From IMG/VR virus record IMGVR_UViG_3300043410_000920, positions 1 through 39,887 of that record: a stretch of DNA of 39,887 bases; one strand, given 5' to 3'. A model generated the notes under the pieces. That model was not told the DNA's origin, searched no databases, and worked only from the letters and a program-made list of their open reading frames with translations. The stretch's first letter is position 1, and the number at the start of each line of letters is the position of its first letter. Position numbers and translations under genes: made by a program. This stretch comes from a virus. Below, piece after piece: positions 22,632 to 32,127 of this stretch.

Positions 22632-25600
22632 TCACCGTTCACGACCCCTTCCACCCGCTTCGTGGCCGCGAGGTGCGCGAGTTCCGACGCAAGCGGTGCA
22701 TCAAGGCGCTGACCCCCAAGACCGACAAGCCGTTCGTCGTGCTGGTCGATGGCCAGCCCGTGATGCGCAAGGACTGGGACCAGACCGTCAGCGGCGATCA
22801 GATCATGACCATCGTGATGCTGCCGCAAGGTGGCGGTGGTGGTGGGTCGAACCCGCTGCAAGTCGTTCTGATGATCGCGGTCATCGTGGTGTCGATTCAG
22901 TTCGGGCCCGAAGTCGGTGGCTTGATCGGGTTCTCTGGTGCGACGGCCACGGCGGTGGGCCAGGCCCTCATCATGGTCGGTGGATCGATGCTGGTGAACG
23001 CCCTGGCGCCACCACCCTCGGCCGGTTCCGGTGCGCTGGGGGCCTCATCCATCCCGACAGCCAGCCCAACCTACAACGTCCAGGCGCAGGGCAACGCCGC
23101 ACGACTTGGCCAGGCCATCCCTGTGCAGTATGGCCGCATGAAGGTGTATCCCGACTTCGCGGCCCAGCCCTATGTCGAGTACATCAACAACGAGCAATAC
23201 CTGTACCAGCTGTTCTGCGTGGGGCAGGGCGACTATGACATCGAGGCGGTAAACATTGGCGACAGCGCCGTGTCAGCCTTCGACAACGTGTCCTATCAGA
23301 TTATCAGTCCAAACGGCCGAAATTATCTGTTCCCGTCGAACGTCGAAACGTCGTCCGAAGTCGCGGGGCAAGAAGTGGGCAGCCTTGCTGCGACATACGC
23401 GAAAAGCGGCTACACGATCACCGTCACGGCAACGGCGCACGGCCTGTCGGTCGGGACAAGCGTCTACATTGATTTCACCAGCGGCGCGGCGATCGATGGC
23501 ACCTATACCATTGCCAGTGTGCCCACGGCCGACACGTTCACGGTAACAGCCGGCGCTTCGTCAACCTCAAGCGGAAACGCCATCGTCAGCAACTGGCTTG
23601 GCCCCTACGTGTCGAACATCGCCGGCACAAACTGCCTGTCGATCGGCTTGGACTTCGTGTGTCCCCGTGGCCTCTACTACGCCAACGACAACGGCAGCCT
23701 GTCCGCGAAATCCGTCTACGTGCATGTCGAGGCCCAGGCCGTCGATCAGTCCGGCAGCCCTGTCGGCAGCTGGCAGGTGCTGACCGCCGACGACTTCTAC
23801 AGCGCCTGGTCCGCCTGGGGATACTATGGCGGCAGCACGTGGATGTACCCTGGCAGCATTCAAACCACGGCCGGCAGCCGTTCTGCGGTTTATACGCAAA
23901 CCGCGCATGGGCTGTCAGTGGGGCAAAAAATATATGGCTACATGCCCGGCGTGTGGACGTACTACTACGGCGTCATCACAGCGACGACCGCAAACACGTT
24001 CACCGTCTGGATGGACCAGGCGGCGCCATCGACGACGTACTGGCCATCGAGCGACTATTACACCGGTTTGATTCCAATCCCGAGCGACACGGACACCGCG
24101 CAATATCAGTGGTATGACGACGGCGACAGTGCCTATCTGCAAACCCGCACCCGCACGGTCACGGCCGTCGATGCCTATCAGATCACCGGCGCAACCACCA
24201 CACCCATCCGCAGGACACTCACGTACAGCGTGGCGGGCCTGACGGCCGGTCTTGGCCTGGGCCGCTTCCAGGTGCGCGTCAAGCGTACCGACGTCAAGGA
24301 CACCAGCACCCGCGCCGGTCACGAAGTCGACTGGACCGGCATGCGCGCCTACCTGCCCGACCAGTCAGCCTATGGCAACGTCACCATGCTGGCGGTCAAG
24401 GCCCAGGCATCGAACAACCTGTCGAACCAGGCCGCCCGCCAGATCAATGTGACATGCACGCGCCGTCTTGCTGGCGTCACGGCGACGGGCCCATCCTCGA
24501 CTGTATCCGGCACCCGTTCGGTGGCAGCGGCGATCGCTGACGCTGCGATGAACACGACCTACGGCGGCAGCGTCGCAGCGGCGAACATCGACTGGGCGGC
24601 GCTCTATGCGCTGGACCAGACGCTGGCGGCCCGTGGCGACTACCTCGATGTGCGCTTCGATACCGCCAGCACGCTGTGGGACGCCCTGACGCAGATCGGC
24701 GCCGTCGCCCGCACGAAGCCCTACATGCAAGGCGGCATCCTGCACGTGGCCCGCGATCAGTCGGCCAGCGTGCCCGTGGCGCTGTTCTCGATGCGCAACA
24801 TCGTGCAGAACAGCATGTCGGTGCAGTACATGACGCCGACCAGCATCACCGCCGACAGCGTCCAGGTGACGTATTTCGACAAGGCCACCTGGCAGCAGGC
24901 GACGATCACCTGCACGCTGGCCGGTGGCACGAACGACAACCCCGCTAAGATCAGCCTGCTGGGCATCACCGAACGCGCCCAAGCCTATCGCGAGGGGCTG
25001 TATCAGGCTGCCGCGAACCAGTACCGCCGCAAGGTGATCAAGTTCAGCACCGAGTGCGAAGGCTTCATTCCGTCCTTCGGCGACCTGATCGCCATCCAGC
25101 ACGACATGCCCGCCTGGGGTCAGGTAGGCGAGGTGACGGCCTGGAACAGCGGCACCCGCACCCTGACCGTCAACGAGCAGCTGACCTGGGTGGCCGGCCA
25201 GACCCACTATGTCGGTCTGCGCAAACGCGACGGGTCGATCGATGGCCCCTATCAGGTCACCCAAGGCGCGGCGGCCAACATCCTGGTGCTGGCCACATCG
25301 CCCGGCTTCACGCCCTACACCGGCGTCGATGAGGAACGCACCCACATCGCCTTCGGTTATGCCGACACCTGGCGACAGCCCGCCCGTGTGGTGTCGGTGG
25401 TGCCGCGCGGCCCCTACCAGGTCGAGATCACAGCCGTCAACGAAGACCCCTCGGTCCACACCGCCGACACGGGCGTGACGGCGCCTGCGCTGTCCTACAG
25501 CGAACTGCCCAAGACGAACCCGCTGCCCGTGGTGTCCGGACTGTCGGTCGGCATCGATGTGACCGGCGCCTCGCCGCAGTACGTGGCGAACTGGAACTCG

Positions 25601-27811
25601 GCCCCTGGCGCCGATCACTACGTGGTCGAAATCAGCTGGGACGGTGGCAGCACCTGGTCGGCCTTGGCCACCGAGTACGGCACGACCCACCGCTGGGCCG
25701 CCAATCGCAACGCCAGCGCCTACGTTCGCGTGGCGGGCGTCAACCTGGGCCGTGGCGCCTGGGCGACGGCATCGGTGAACTATTCATCGGCACCGGCCAA
25801 GCCATCCAGCCTGACAGCGACAGCCAATTCGACCGGCCTGCAGCTGACATGGACCGCCAGCGCCGACCCTGACGTCGTCGGCTACGAAGCCCGCAGCAGC
25901 GACAGCGGATGGGGTGGCACCGGCGCCCTGTTCAGCGGCAAGTCGCTGACCTGCCCCGTGACGCCACCATCGGCTGGGTCTGCTCAGTCCTACTACGTCC
26001 GCGCGATCGACTTCCTGGGCAACTACAGCAGCGCATCGACCACGACATCGTTCACGGTGTCGGCCCCATCGCAGGTCGCTGGGGTGGCTGCGGCGGTTTC
26101 TGGCCAGGCGCTGGTCCTGACCTGGACCCGCAACGCAAGCCCGCTGTCGACCCAGTTCGCCGTGGCCCAGTACGAGGTCCGCGCATCCGACAGCGGCTGG
26201 GGGACCACCACCGGCCTGCTGTTCAAGGGTGACGCCCTGACCGCCACAGTGGCCGCCCCTGCACCTGGCGTGGCCACGACCTACTACGTCCGCGCCATCG
26301 ATGGCTTCGGCAACTACAGCGCGACATCCGGCACGACGACCTTCACAGCCTCGGCCGTGCCGAACGTGGCGTCGGTCAGCTGGACCTTCTACGCGACCAG
26401 CACGACCAGTTCGACCATCACCCTGTCCTGGACCGATGTGGCGCCGCAGTACGGTCTGGACGGCTACCAGGTCAGCTATGGCAGCACCACCGTGGTGGCC
26501 AAGTCGAACAGCATCACGGTGCCCGCCAACTGGGTCGGCGATCGGGTCTTCACCGTCAAGACGGTCGACAATAACGGCAACTTGAGCAGCGGCACCCCGC
26601 AGACCGTCACGAAGTCGCTGCCCAACAGTCCGACCAGCTTCCGGGCCCAGGTCATCGACAACACGGTGATGCTGTACTGGGGCCAGCCTGCCGTCACCAC
26701 GCTGCCGATCAGCCACTACCTGCTGCGTCGCGGCGCCAGCTGGTCGTCCTATGACGTCGACTTCGGCCGCAAGGACGGCCTGTTCACGACCATCAACGAA
26801 ACCCAGGGCGGCAACTACACCTACTGGATCGCCACCGTGGACACCGATGGCAACGTGTCGGCCGCATCGAGCGTCGGCGCCGTCGTAGCCCAGCCGCCTG
26901 ACTTCATCTTCTTCGGCCAGTTCAACAGCACGTTCAGCGGCACGAAGTCGTCGGCCTACCTCGAAAACGGCGCCCTGATCCTGGCAGCCAACACGACCGA
27001 GACCTGGGCCCAGCACTTCACGAACCACAGCTGGTCATCGCCACAGGACCAGGTCAACGCCGGCTACCCGCTGTTCATCCAGCCGTCGTCGGCGTCTGGC
27101 TACTACGAGGAAACCTTCGACTTCGGCACGGTGTTGTCGTCGTCTCGCGTCACCGTGGGCACCAGCGCGACGGTGATCGCCGGCAGCCCAAACCTGGCGA
27201 CCACGATCAGCACATCGTCTGACGGCGTCACCTGGCTGGACAACCCCGGCAGCACGCAAATCTATGCGACGGCCTTCCGGTACGTGAAGGTGCGACTGAC
27301 TGTCACAGACAGTGCCGGCACCGGCCTCTACCAGATCAGCGCGATGTCGGTGACCTGTGACGCCAAGCTGAAAAACGACGCCAACATGACGTCAGCGGTA
27401 TCAACGGACACCAACGGGACGATCGCGAACTTCGGCAAGGAGTTCATCGACGTCACCAGCATCACCGTGACACCGCAAGGCACAACACCGGTATTGGCCG
27501 TGTATGACTACAAAGATGCGGTAATTACCGGGACGTACAGCGTCACCAGCAACGTCTGCACCGTCAATGCAACAGCGCACGGGCTGGTCGTCGGACAAAA
27601 CGTGCGCCTGAGTTTTACTACTGGCACGGCGCCGAACGGTGTCTATACTGTGACGAGCGTCCCGAACGCCAACAGCTACACGGTGGCCCTGACCACGGCG
27701 AACACAAGCGGCAACGTATCAACTTACTCGCAGGGGCTTAGAATATATCTGTTCAACACGTCGGGCACGCGCGTCAGCGGTACGGCGTCTTGGTCGATCA
27801 AAGGGTACTAA
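22622..27811 (+). CDS. Central tail hub / host specificity protein, J-like
   Basis: A 1729-residue protein, much longer than lambda J (1132). The first 200 residues contain a gpI-like ubiquitin-type start (GREVREFRRKRCIKALTPKT) and a Gly-rich and hydrophobic segment. The region to about 950 matches tail hub proteins (ARLGQAIPVQYGRMKVYPDF, ATQIGAVARTKPYMQGG-like). From about 970 come several fibronectin type III domains, two of them near-duplicates (YEARSSDSGWG and YEVRASDSGWG). Three copies of an 'AHGLxVG' module are inserted near residues 263, 421 and 1639. It is expected to bind the host receptor at the tail tip. Confidence 0.88.
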   Translation: MHVITVHDPFHPLRGREVREFRRKRCIKALTPKTDKPFVVLVDGQPVMRKDWDQTVSGDQIMTIVMLPQGGGGGGSNPLQVVLMIAVIVVSIQFGPEVGGLIGFSGATATAVGQALIMVGGSMLVNALAPPPSAGSGALGASSIPTASPTYNVQAQGNAARLGQAIPVQYGRMKVYPDFAAQPYVEYINNEQYLYQLFCVGQGDYDIEAVNIGDSAVSAFDNVSYQIISPNGRNYLFPSNVETSSEVAGQEVGSLAATYAKSGYTITVTATAHGLSVGTSVYIDFTSGAAIDGTYTIASVPTADTFTVTAGASSTSSGNAIVSNWLGPYVSNIAGTNCLSIGLDFVCPRGLYYANDNGSLSAKSVYVHVEAQAVDQSGSPVGSWQVLTADDFYSAWSAWGYYGGSTWMYPGSIQTTAGSRSAVYTQTAHGLSVGQKIYGYMPGVWTYYYGVITATTANTFTVWMDQAAPSTTYWPSSDYYTGLIPIPSDTDTAQYQWYDDGDSAYLQTRTRTVTAVDAYQITGATTTPIRRTLTYSVAGLTAGLGLGRFQVRVKRTDVKDTSTRAGHEVDWTGMRAYLPDQSAYGNVTMLAVKAQASNNLSNQAARQINVTCTRRLAGVTATGPSSTVSGTRSVAAAIADAAMNTTYGGSVAAANIDWAALYALDQTLAARGDYLDVRFDTASTLWDALTQIGAVARTKPYMQGGILHVARDQSASVPVALFSMRNIVQNSMSVQYMTPTSITADSVQVTYFDKATWQQATITCTLAGGTNDNPAKISLLGITERAQAYREGLYQAAANQYRRKVIKFSTECEGFIPSFGDLIAIQHDMPAWGQVGEVTAWNSGTRTLTVNEQLTWVAGQTHYVGLRKRDGSIDGPYQVTQGAAANILVLATSPGFTPYTGVDEERTHIAFGYADTWRQPARVVSVVPRGPYQVEITAVNEDPSVHTADTGVTAPALSYSELPKTNPLPVVSGLSVGIDVTGASPQYVANWNSAPGADHYVVEISWDGGSTWSALATEYGTTHRWAANRNASAYVRVAGVNLGRGAWATASVNYSSAPAKPSSLTATANSTGLQLTWTASADPDVVGYEARSSDSGWGGTGALFSGKSLTCPVTPPSAGSAQSYYVRAIDFLGNYSSASTTTSFTVSAPSQVAGVAAAVSGQALVLTWTRNASPLSTQFAVAQYEVRASDSGWGTTTGLLFKGDALTATVAAPAPGVATTYYVRAIDGFGNYSATSGTTTFTASAVPNVASVSWTFYATSTTSSTITLSWTDVAPQYGLDGYQVSYGSTTVVAKSNSITVPANWVGDRVFTVKTVDNNGNLSSGTPQTVTKSLPNSPTSFRAQVIDNTVMLYWGQPAVTTLPISHYLLRRGASWSSYDVDFGRKDGLFTTINETQGGNYTYWIATVDTDGNVSAASSVGAVVAQPPDFIFFGQFNSTFSGTKSSAYLENGALILAANTTETWAQHFTNHSWSSPQDQVNAGYPLFIQPSSASGYYEETFDFGTVLSSSRVTVGTSATVIAGSPNLATTISTSSDGVTWLDNPGSTQIYATAFRYVKVRLTVTDSAGTGLYQISAMSVTCDAKLKNDANMTSAVSTDTNGTIANFGKEFIDVTSITVTPQGTTPVLAVYDYKDAVITGTYSVTSNVCTVNATAHGLVVGQNVRLSFTTGTAPNGVYTVTSVPNANSYTVALTTANTSGNVSTYSQGLRIYLFNTSGTRVSGTASWSIKGY

Positions 27812-27814
27812 AAA

Positions 27815-29710
27815 ATGGCTGACTTTAACAAACCAGCGACCACCGATACCTACGCCAATTTTCTGGCGTACATCAACGCGAAGATCAGCGACCTGGCGCT
27901 GCACCTTGATCCTGCGACGACCTCGCCGACCAACGTCCCGACAAACGCCATCCGCTGGAACAGCGCGAACAACCAGTTCGAGAAGTACAGTGGAACTGCG
28001 TGGGCTGCGCTGTCGGCGACCTGGGCATTCACGAACATCACCGCATCCGGAACGTTGTCGGTCGGGGGCGCTGCGACGTTCAGCGGTGGCAATGCCAACG
28101 GCATCAGCTACCTGAACGCGTCGAAGGTGCTGACCACCGGGTCTGCGCTGACGTTCGACGGCACTGACTTCGCCACCACTGGCAAGGCCATTGCTGCATC
28201 GTTCGTGCCCACCAGTTCATCGGTGCCGACGAACGGCATGTACCTGCCAGCTGCGAATACGCTGGCGTGGGCAGTCAACAGCAGCGAGAACATGCGCCTA
28301 ACCAGCGGCGGCTTTTTTGGTCTTGGTATAACGCCAAGCAGTTGGCTATCTGGGTCTGGCATTTTCCAAATGAAAGTGTCGGGCACATCGGGGAACTCAT
28401 TCAGTTTATGGGGAGTTTCCGATTCGATACGCATGTGGACGAACGCGTACTACAACGGTAGCACGTACGTAAGGCAAGCCACCGGAGTTACACCCGGGGC
28501 CTTTATGATTGGCACAGATGGTTCATTCCTGTGGCAAACCGTCGCGCCAGGCACCGCCGGAACTACATTTTTGACGTCAGACATAGCGACGAAGATGTCA
28601 GTCGATACGTACGGCAACTTCGCGCTGGGGATGTCGCCAAGTGGCTGGGAGCCCGGAGCGAAAGTCATTCAAATCCCAACCAGCGGCGCTGGTGGGACCG
28701 CTGGGAATACGGCCTCGCTGTGGTGCAGGGCTGATTCAGTCCGAATGATAACCGGCGCGTATTTCAATGGAGGTAGCTACATTTACACCGCAACGGGTGT
28801 GGCACCTCAAGTATTCGCACAGTGGAACGATGGGTCGTGGTCCTGGTCTAAAGCTGCATCCGGCACAGTAAGCGGCACGGTCGGTTCGTTTACGACGCCG
28901 ATGACGCTGGCCACCAGCGGAAATCTGCTGCTTGGCACAACTACCGACTACGCATGGACTAGTAGCATCAAGGCGCTACATATCGGCAGCGTGGCATCGT
29001 TTTCGGGTGAAACGACCGGTTCTGCCATCATGTCCGACAACTGCTATTTCGATGGCAGCGCGTGGCGCTACATGACGGCAAACCCAGCGGGCCAGTTCTA
29101 CATCGGACTGAATGGTGACATGTATTTCCGGCGCGCCGCATCGGGTTCGGCTAATGCGTCGATATCATGGGCTAACCAAATGACGATTGACGTCAGCGGC
29201 AACGTGATGGTGAAAAAGGCGTCTCTGACCAATACGGGTCGCGGCAACTACATCCGTCCAGATAACGGTTATGGCGGCGGCTTTTGTTCTACGGGCGATG
29301 GCAGCGTAAACTTCAGCGCATACGTCCTCAACAACGAAGGCAGCGGTGGTACCTATTACTACGTTCGCGGCGACGGCAACGTTTACAACTCATCTGGAAC
29401 CTACGGGACGATATCCGACATCAAGCACAAGGAAAATGTGGTTGACGCAACTGGCAAGTTGGCTGACGTATTGAACTTGCGCGTGAGGAACTTCAATTTT
29501 AAGGACAATCCAAATAGCAGGCAGATCGGTTTTATTGCACAGGAATTTGAAACCGTGTTTCCGACCATGGTGGACGCATCGCCGGATTTTGACGAAGACG
29601 GCGTTCCCACTGGAGAAACCACAAAGACGATCAAAACGTCGGTTCTTATCCCTGTTCTTGTGAAGGCAATGCAAGAATTAAATGCTAAAGTCGAAGCACT
29701 GATGCACTAA
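27815..29710 (+). CDS. Tail fibre with C-terminal S74 chaperone
   Basis: A 631-residue fibre. The N-terminus (TYANFLAYINAKISDLALHL, then ATWAFTNITASGTLSVGGAA) is a fibre attachment/shaft region. Residues about 165-430 hold three imperfect repeats of about 90 residues (SLWGVSDSIRM..., SLWCRADSVRM..., ATGV...). The C-terminus is a Peptidase_S74 intramolecular chaperone with SDIKHK, giving the expected Ser534/Lys539 pair for self-cleavage, and ends in a coiled coil. The repeat region is more A/T-rich than neighbouring genes, which suggests exchange. It starts three bases after the J stop. Confidence 0.88.
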   Translation: MADFNKPATTDTYANFLAYINAKISDLALHLDPATTSPTNVPTNAIRWNSANNQFEKYSGTAWAALSATWAFTNITASGTLSVGGAATFSGGNANGISYLNASKVLTTGSALTFDGTDFATTGKAIAASFVPTSSSVPTNGMYLPAANTLAWAVNSSENMRLTSGGFFGLGITPSSWLSGSGIFQMKVSGTSGNSFSLWGVSDSIRMWTNAYYNGSTYVRQATGVTPGAFMIGTDGSFLWQTVAPGTAGTTFLTSDIATKMSVDTYGNFALGMSPSGWEPGAKVIQIPTSGAGGTAGNTASLWCRADSVRMITGAYFNGGSYIYTATGVAPQVFAQWNDGSWSWSKAASGTVSGTVGSFTTPMTLATSGNLLLGTTTDYAWTSSIKALHIGSVASFSGETTGSAIMSDNCYFDGSAWRYMTANPAGQFYIGLNGDMYFRRAASGSANASISWANQMTIDVSGNVMVKKASLTNTGRGNYIRPDNGYGGGFCSTGDGSVNFSAYVLNNEGSGGTYYYVRGDGNVYNSSGTYGTISDIKHKENVVDATGKLADVLNLRVRNFNFKDNPNSRQIGFIAQEFETVFPTMVDASPDFDEDGVPTGETTKTIKTSVLIPVLVKAMQELNAKVEALMH

Positions 29711-29720
29711 GGACATCCAC

Positions 29721-30053
29721 ATGACCATCGAATACACCTGGGAAATCAGCCAGCTGGAAGGCCCTAAGTCGCAGGACGGCCTTCAAGACGTTGTGACGAC
29801 TGTCCATTGGCGGTTGAACGCTGACGACGGCCAGGGGCATACAGCATCACGATACGGCACTGCAGACATGGGCGCTGTGGACCCCGCGCAGTTCACGCCA
29901 TTCGCAGACCTGACGCAGCAGCAGGTGATCGTATGGGTGGAGAACGCACTGGGGGCGCCTGAAGTCGAAGCCATCAAAACACGACTGGCGAACGACATCG
30001 CCGAGCAGATCAACCCGCCCACGTTCAGCAAACCCGCCCCATGGGCGGCATAA
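29721..30053 (+). CDS. Conserved phage protein downstream of the tail fibre
   Basis: A 110-residue protein of the type found just after tail fibre genes in many phages. IEYTWEISQLEGPKSQDGLQ, VTTVHWRLNADDGQGHTAS and DLTQQQVIVWVENALGAPEV form a recognisable pattern, but no function is established. A ribosome site-like GGAC lies before the ATG. It could be a fibre chaperone or attachment protein. Confidence 0.7.
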   Translation: MTIEYTWEISQLEGPKSQDGLQDVVTTVHWRLNADDGQGHTASRYGTADMGAVDPAQFTPFADLTQQQVIVWVENALGAPEVEAIKTRLANDIAEQINPPTFSKPAPWAA

Positions 30054-30082
30054 TCTAGACTTCACAACACAAGGGGAAAACC

Positions 30083-30307
30083 ATGAACGAATTCACGATC
30101 AAACTGCAGGCACCGATGATCCAGGCCATCCTGGATGTGCTTGACCAGGCGCCGATGCCACAGCGCGTCAGCCGTCCGATCACCGACGCCATCTTGCAGC
30201 AGCTGAACGCCCAAGTCGGGGCACAGCCTGCCCAGCCTGGCGACGAACTGAAGGCGCCCGAAGCGCCATCCGATCAACCCACGCAGCCAGAGACACCTGC
30301 AGCGTGA
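30083..30307 (+). CDS. Small hypothetical protein with Pro-rich tail
   Basis: A 74-residue protein with an ACAAGGGGAAAA element directly upstream (30069-30080), shared with three other transcript-initial genes. CATAAT (30049-30054) may be its -10. The helical first half (MNEFTIKLQAPMIQAILDVL) is followed by a Pro/Ala/Glu-rich tail (residues 47-74). Similar 'L-x-a-p-l-v-q-a-i-l-x-v-L' proteins occur in other phages near lysis genes. Function unknown. Confidence 0.65.
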   Translation: MNEFTIKLQAPMIQAILDVLDQAPMPQRVSRPITDAILQQLNAQVGAQPAQPGDELKAPEAPSDQPTQPETPAA

Positions 30308-30531
30308 CCAACACTGACGACACCATGAGCGACATCGACCCCGTCAAATTCGGCCTGCTGATCGGCCAAGTGAATGCCCTGGAAGACCAGGTCGCCGATC
30401 TGCAGAAGGACGTCAAGGCCCTGCTGGAACTCGCCAACAAATCGAAGGGCGGCTTCTGGATGGGGATGACCTTCGCGTCCATGGTGGGTGGTGTCTTCTC
30501 ATGGGTCGTCAGCCACATCAAGCTGGGATGA
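30304..30531 (+). CDS. XhlA-like holin-associated membrane protein
   Basis: A 75-residue protein with a coiled coil (VNALEDQVADLQKDVKALLE) and one C-terminal membrane helix (GFWMGMTFASMVGGVFSWVV). That layout matches XhlA-type phage holin-associated proteins. I place the start at the GTG (30304) that overlaps the preceding stop; ATG 30325 is equally possible and would remove seven residues. A role with the lysis genes is likely, unproven. Confidence 0.6.
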   Translation: MTNTDDTMSDIDPVKFGLLIGQVNALEDQVADLQKDVKALLELANKSKGGFWMGMTFASMVGGVFSWVVSHIKLG

Positions 30532-30532
30532 C

Positions 30533-31261
30533 GTGGGTGAAATCTGGCTGGCCGTTCAAGCGCTGCGTGCCGCTTATGACGGCATCCAGTACTGCGTCGA
30601 AGCCCTAAGCGAAGGGACCGTCCAGGTCCAGAAGATCAAGAAGGCCGTCGACAACGCGCAGACGATCGTCAAGGACGTCCGCAGCATCTGGTCGACCATC
30701 AAGGGCCTGTTCGGCGTCAAGCCTGCCGCAGCACCAGCGCCAGCGCCCGAAGCTGCACCGGCAAAACCCAAGAAGGACGAATACATCAGCCACGTGCCCA
30801 CCGAGGCCGAGGTCGTGCAGCAGTTTCTCGGGCACATCGGGCAGTTCTTCAAGCTGCACAAGACCATCGTCCACCAGTCCGAAGACCTGCTCAACGCTGA
30901 GTACGCCAAGGACAACCCGGACCCCGACGTCATCCTGCAGCTGAGTGCCTACAAGCACGAAACCGACCAGGCATACATGAAGCTGAGTGGCATGATGCGC
31001 GGCGCCCACGTGCCACCGCAGCTGGGACCGCTGTGGGATAATTTCAACGCCATTTATGGCCAAGTGCAGGAAGAACAGCGCGCCCGGAAAGAGCGCGAGC
31101 GCATCAAACGAAACAACGACGCATGGCTACGAAGGCAAACACGGGATTTTCTAATCGATCGGGCGCTGGCAGTGGTGTGGACGCTGGCCGTGCTGGCGTG
31201 GATGTGGGGTCTGCTGTTGTGCTTCAAATGGCAAGGAATGACACAGCGTGGTTTCGCGTGA
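30533..31261 (+). CDS. Unknown membrane-anchored protein, 242 residues
   Basis: The start is uncertain. I use the GTG at 30533, just after the previous stop, because the 15 codons before it lie inside the previous gene. The N-terminal half is helical (IWLAVQALRAAYDGIQYCVE, VQVQKIKKAVDNAQTIVKDV), a Pro/Ala linker follows (about residues 65-80), then a soluble helical domain, a very basic segment (ARKERERIKRNNDAWLRRQT) and one C-terminal membrane helix (LAVVWTLAVLAWMWGLLLCF). I do not recognise the family. It could sit on the cytoplasmic side of the membrane and contact the following membrane proteins. Confidence 0.6.
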   Translation: MGEIWLAVQALRAAYDGIQYCVEALSEGTVQVQKIKKAVDNAQTIVKDVRSIWSTIKGLFGVKPAAAPAPAPEAAPAKPKKDEYISHVPTEAEVVQQFLGHIGQFFKLHKTIVHQSEDLLNAEYAKDNPDPDVILQLSAYKHETDQAYMKLSGMMRGAHVPPQLGPLWDNFNAIYGQVQEEQRARKERERIKRNNDAWLRRQTRDFLIDRALAVVWTLAVLAWMWGLLLCFKWQGMTQRGFA

Positions 31262-31425
31262 CGGTGTTTTTTCTGGCATTCGTGCTATTTTTTGCCATGC
31301 CATTGGCGGCGCTGTTCGTCATCCGGAACCTGAAGCTCGAAGCAGATCTGAAGGCCGTGGTGGTCGAGCAAAACCGCAAGATCGCCAGGCTGGAGAAGAA
31401 CCTTAAAAAGGACGACGATGAATAA
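31228..31425 (+). CDS. Small membrane protein with coiled coil
   Basis: A 65-residue protein starting inside the end of the previous gene (34-base overlap). An in-frame ATG at 31123 would give 100 residues but would add a Gly/Ala-rich segment and is less likely. It has one membrane helix (FRVTVFFLAFVLFFAMPLAA) and then a charged coiled coil (LKLEADLKAVVVEQNRKIAR). Its stop overlaps the lipoprotein start by eight bases. Function unknown. Confidence 0.6.
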   Translation: MARNDTAWFRVTVFFLAFVLFFAMPLAALFVIRNLKLEADLKAVVVEQNRKIARLEKNLKKDDDE

Positions 31426-31621
31426 AACCATCCTGATCGCACTGCTGGCGCTGCTCTGCGCCGCCTGCGACGACCGATACCGCTACCCATGCCAGGACCC
31501 GAAGAACTTCGGCAAGCCTGACTGCCAGCGGCCCATCTGCCAGTTCACCCAGCAATGCCCTGACTACCTTGTCGCTCCGATCTTGGAGAAGCAAATCACC
31601 GCATCGGAGCCACAAAAATGA
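31418..31621 (+). CDS. Small Cys-rich lipoprotein
   Basis: A 67-residue protein with a signal peptide (ILIALLALLCAAC) whose cysteine 17 fits an LxxC lipobox, although the residue at -3 is Cys rather than Leu. The mature part is Cys/Pro-rich (CDDRYRYPCQDPKNFGKPDC, QRPICQFTQQCPDYLV), suggesting disulphides in the periplasm. A 'Y-x-Y-P-C-Q-D-P' opening looks conserved in other phages. It is likely anchored to the outer or inner membrane. Its stop overlaps the next start by four bases. Confidence 0.65.
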   Translation: MNKTILIALLALLCAACDDRYRYPCQDPKNFGKPDCQRPICQFTQQCPDYLVAPILEKQITASEPQK

Positions 31622-32127
31622 AGATCGAACTACGCATCCAAACTGTCGACGAACTGGTGACCATCATCCAGGTGCTGGCCTGGGCCTTCGTCGTCTTCGT
31701 GGTGATGACCGTCTTCGGCGGCACTGTGGGGTCGATGCTGTACTCGGTGATCTTCGTCACCCAGCCGATCAAGTCGATGGCGCCGATCGACCAGGCGTTC
31801 ACGAAGATGCTGAACGACATCGTCCTGCTGCTGACCGGGTCGATCACCACGCTGATCGGCATGTTCGGCATAGCCAAAGGCGCCAAAGCCCTGGCCGAGA
31901 AGATCGCCCCGGCAGTCATCACGCCATCGCCATGCCCACCAGCTGCACCCGCTGTGGCGGCCACCACCGGCAACGGCATGCCCGACTTCAACTGGATGGG
32001 CTGGCAGAACCCGGCGCTGGATGAAAGCTGGCGCCCTGGTCCACCACCCACGACCGCACCCGACTACCTCGACCCGTCGCGTGGCGATATCGCAGCCGAG
32101 CGCGCCGCCGCTGGGGGTGAGCAGTGA
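31618..32127 (+). CDS. Two-helix membrane protein, holin candidate
   Basis: A 169-residue protein with two membrane helices (IIQVLAWAFVVFVVMTVFGG and IVLLLTGSITTLIGMFGIAK) near the start, then a Pro/Ala-rich cytoplasmic or periplasmic tail. The position directly before the spanins makes a holin role plausible, but it is longer than typical holins and lacks a known holin family match. An alternative is a membrane component of an accessory system with the three genes before it. Confidence 0.55.
   Translation: MKIELRIQTVDELVTIIQVLAWAFVVFVVMTVFGGTVGSMLYSVIFVTQPIKSMAPIDQAFTKMLNDIVLLLTGSITTLIGMFGIAKGAKALAEKIAPAVITPSPCPPAAPAVAATTGNGMPDFNWMGWQNPALDESWRPGPPPTTAPDYLDPSRGDIAAERAAAGGEQ

Noticed and set aside
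30030-30045. CCGCC/GGCGG inverted repeat near 30034-30048 as a terminator
   Set aside because: Stem lies in coding sequence of the preceding gene and no T-run follows.
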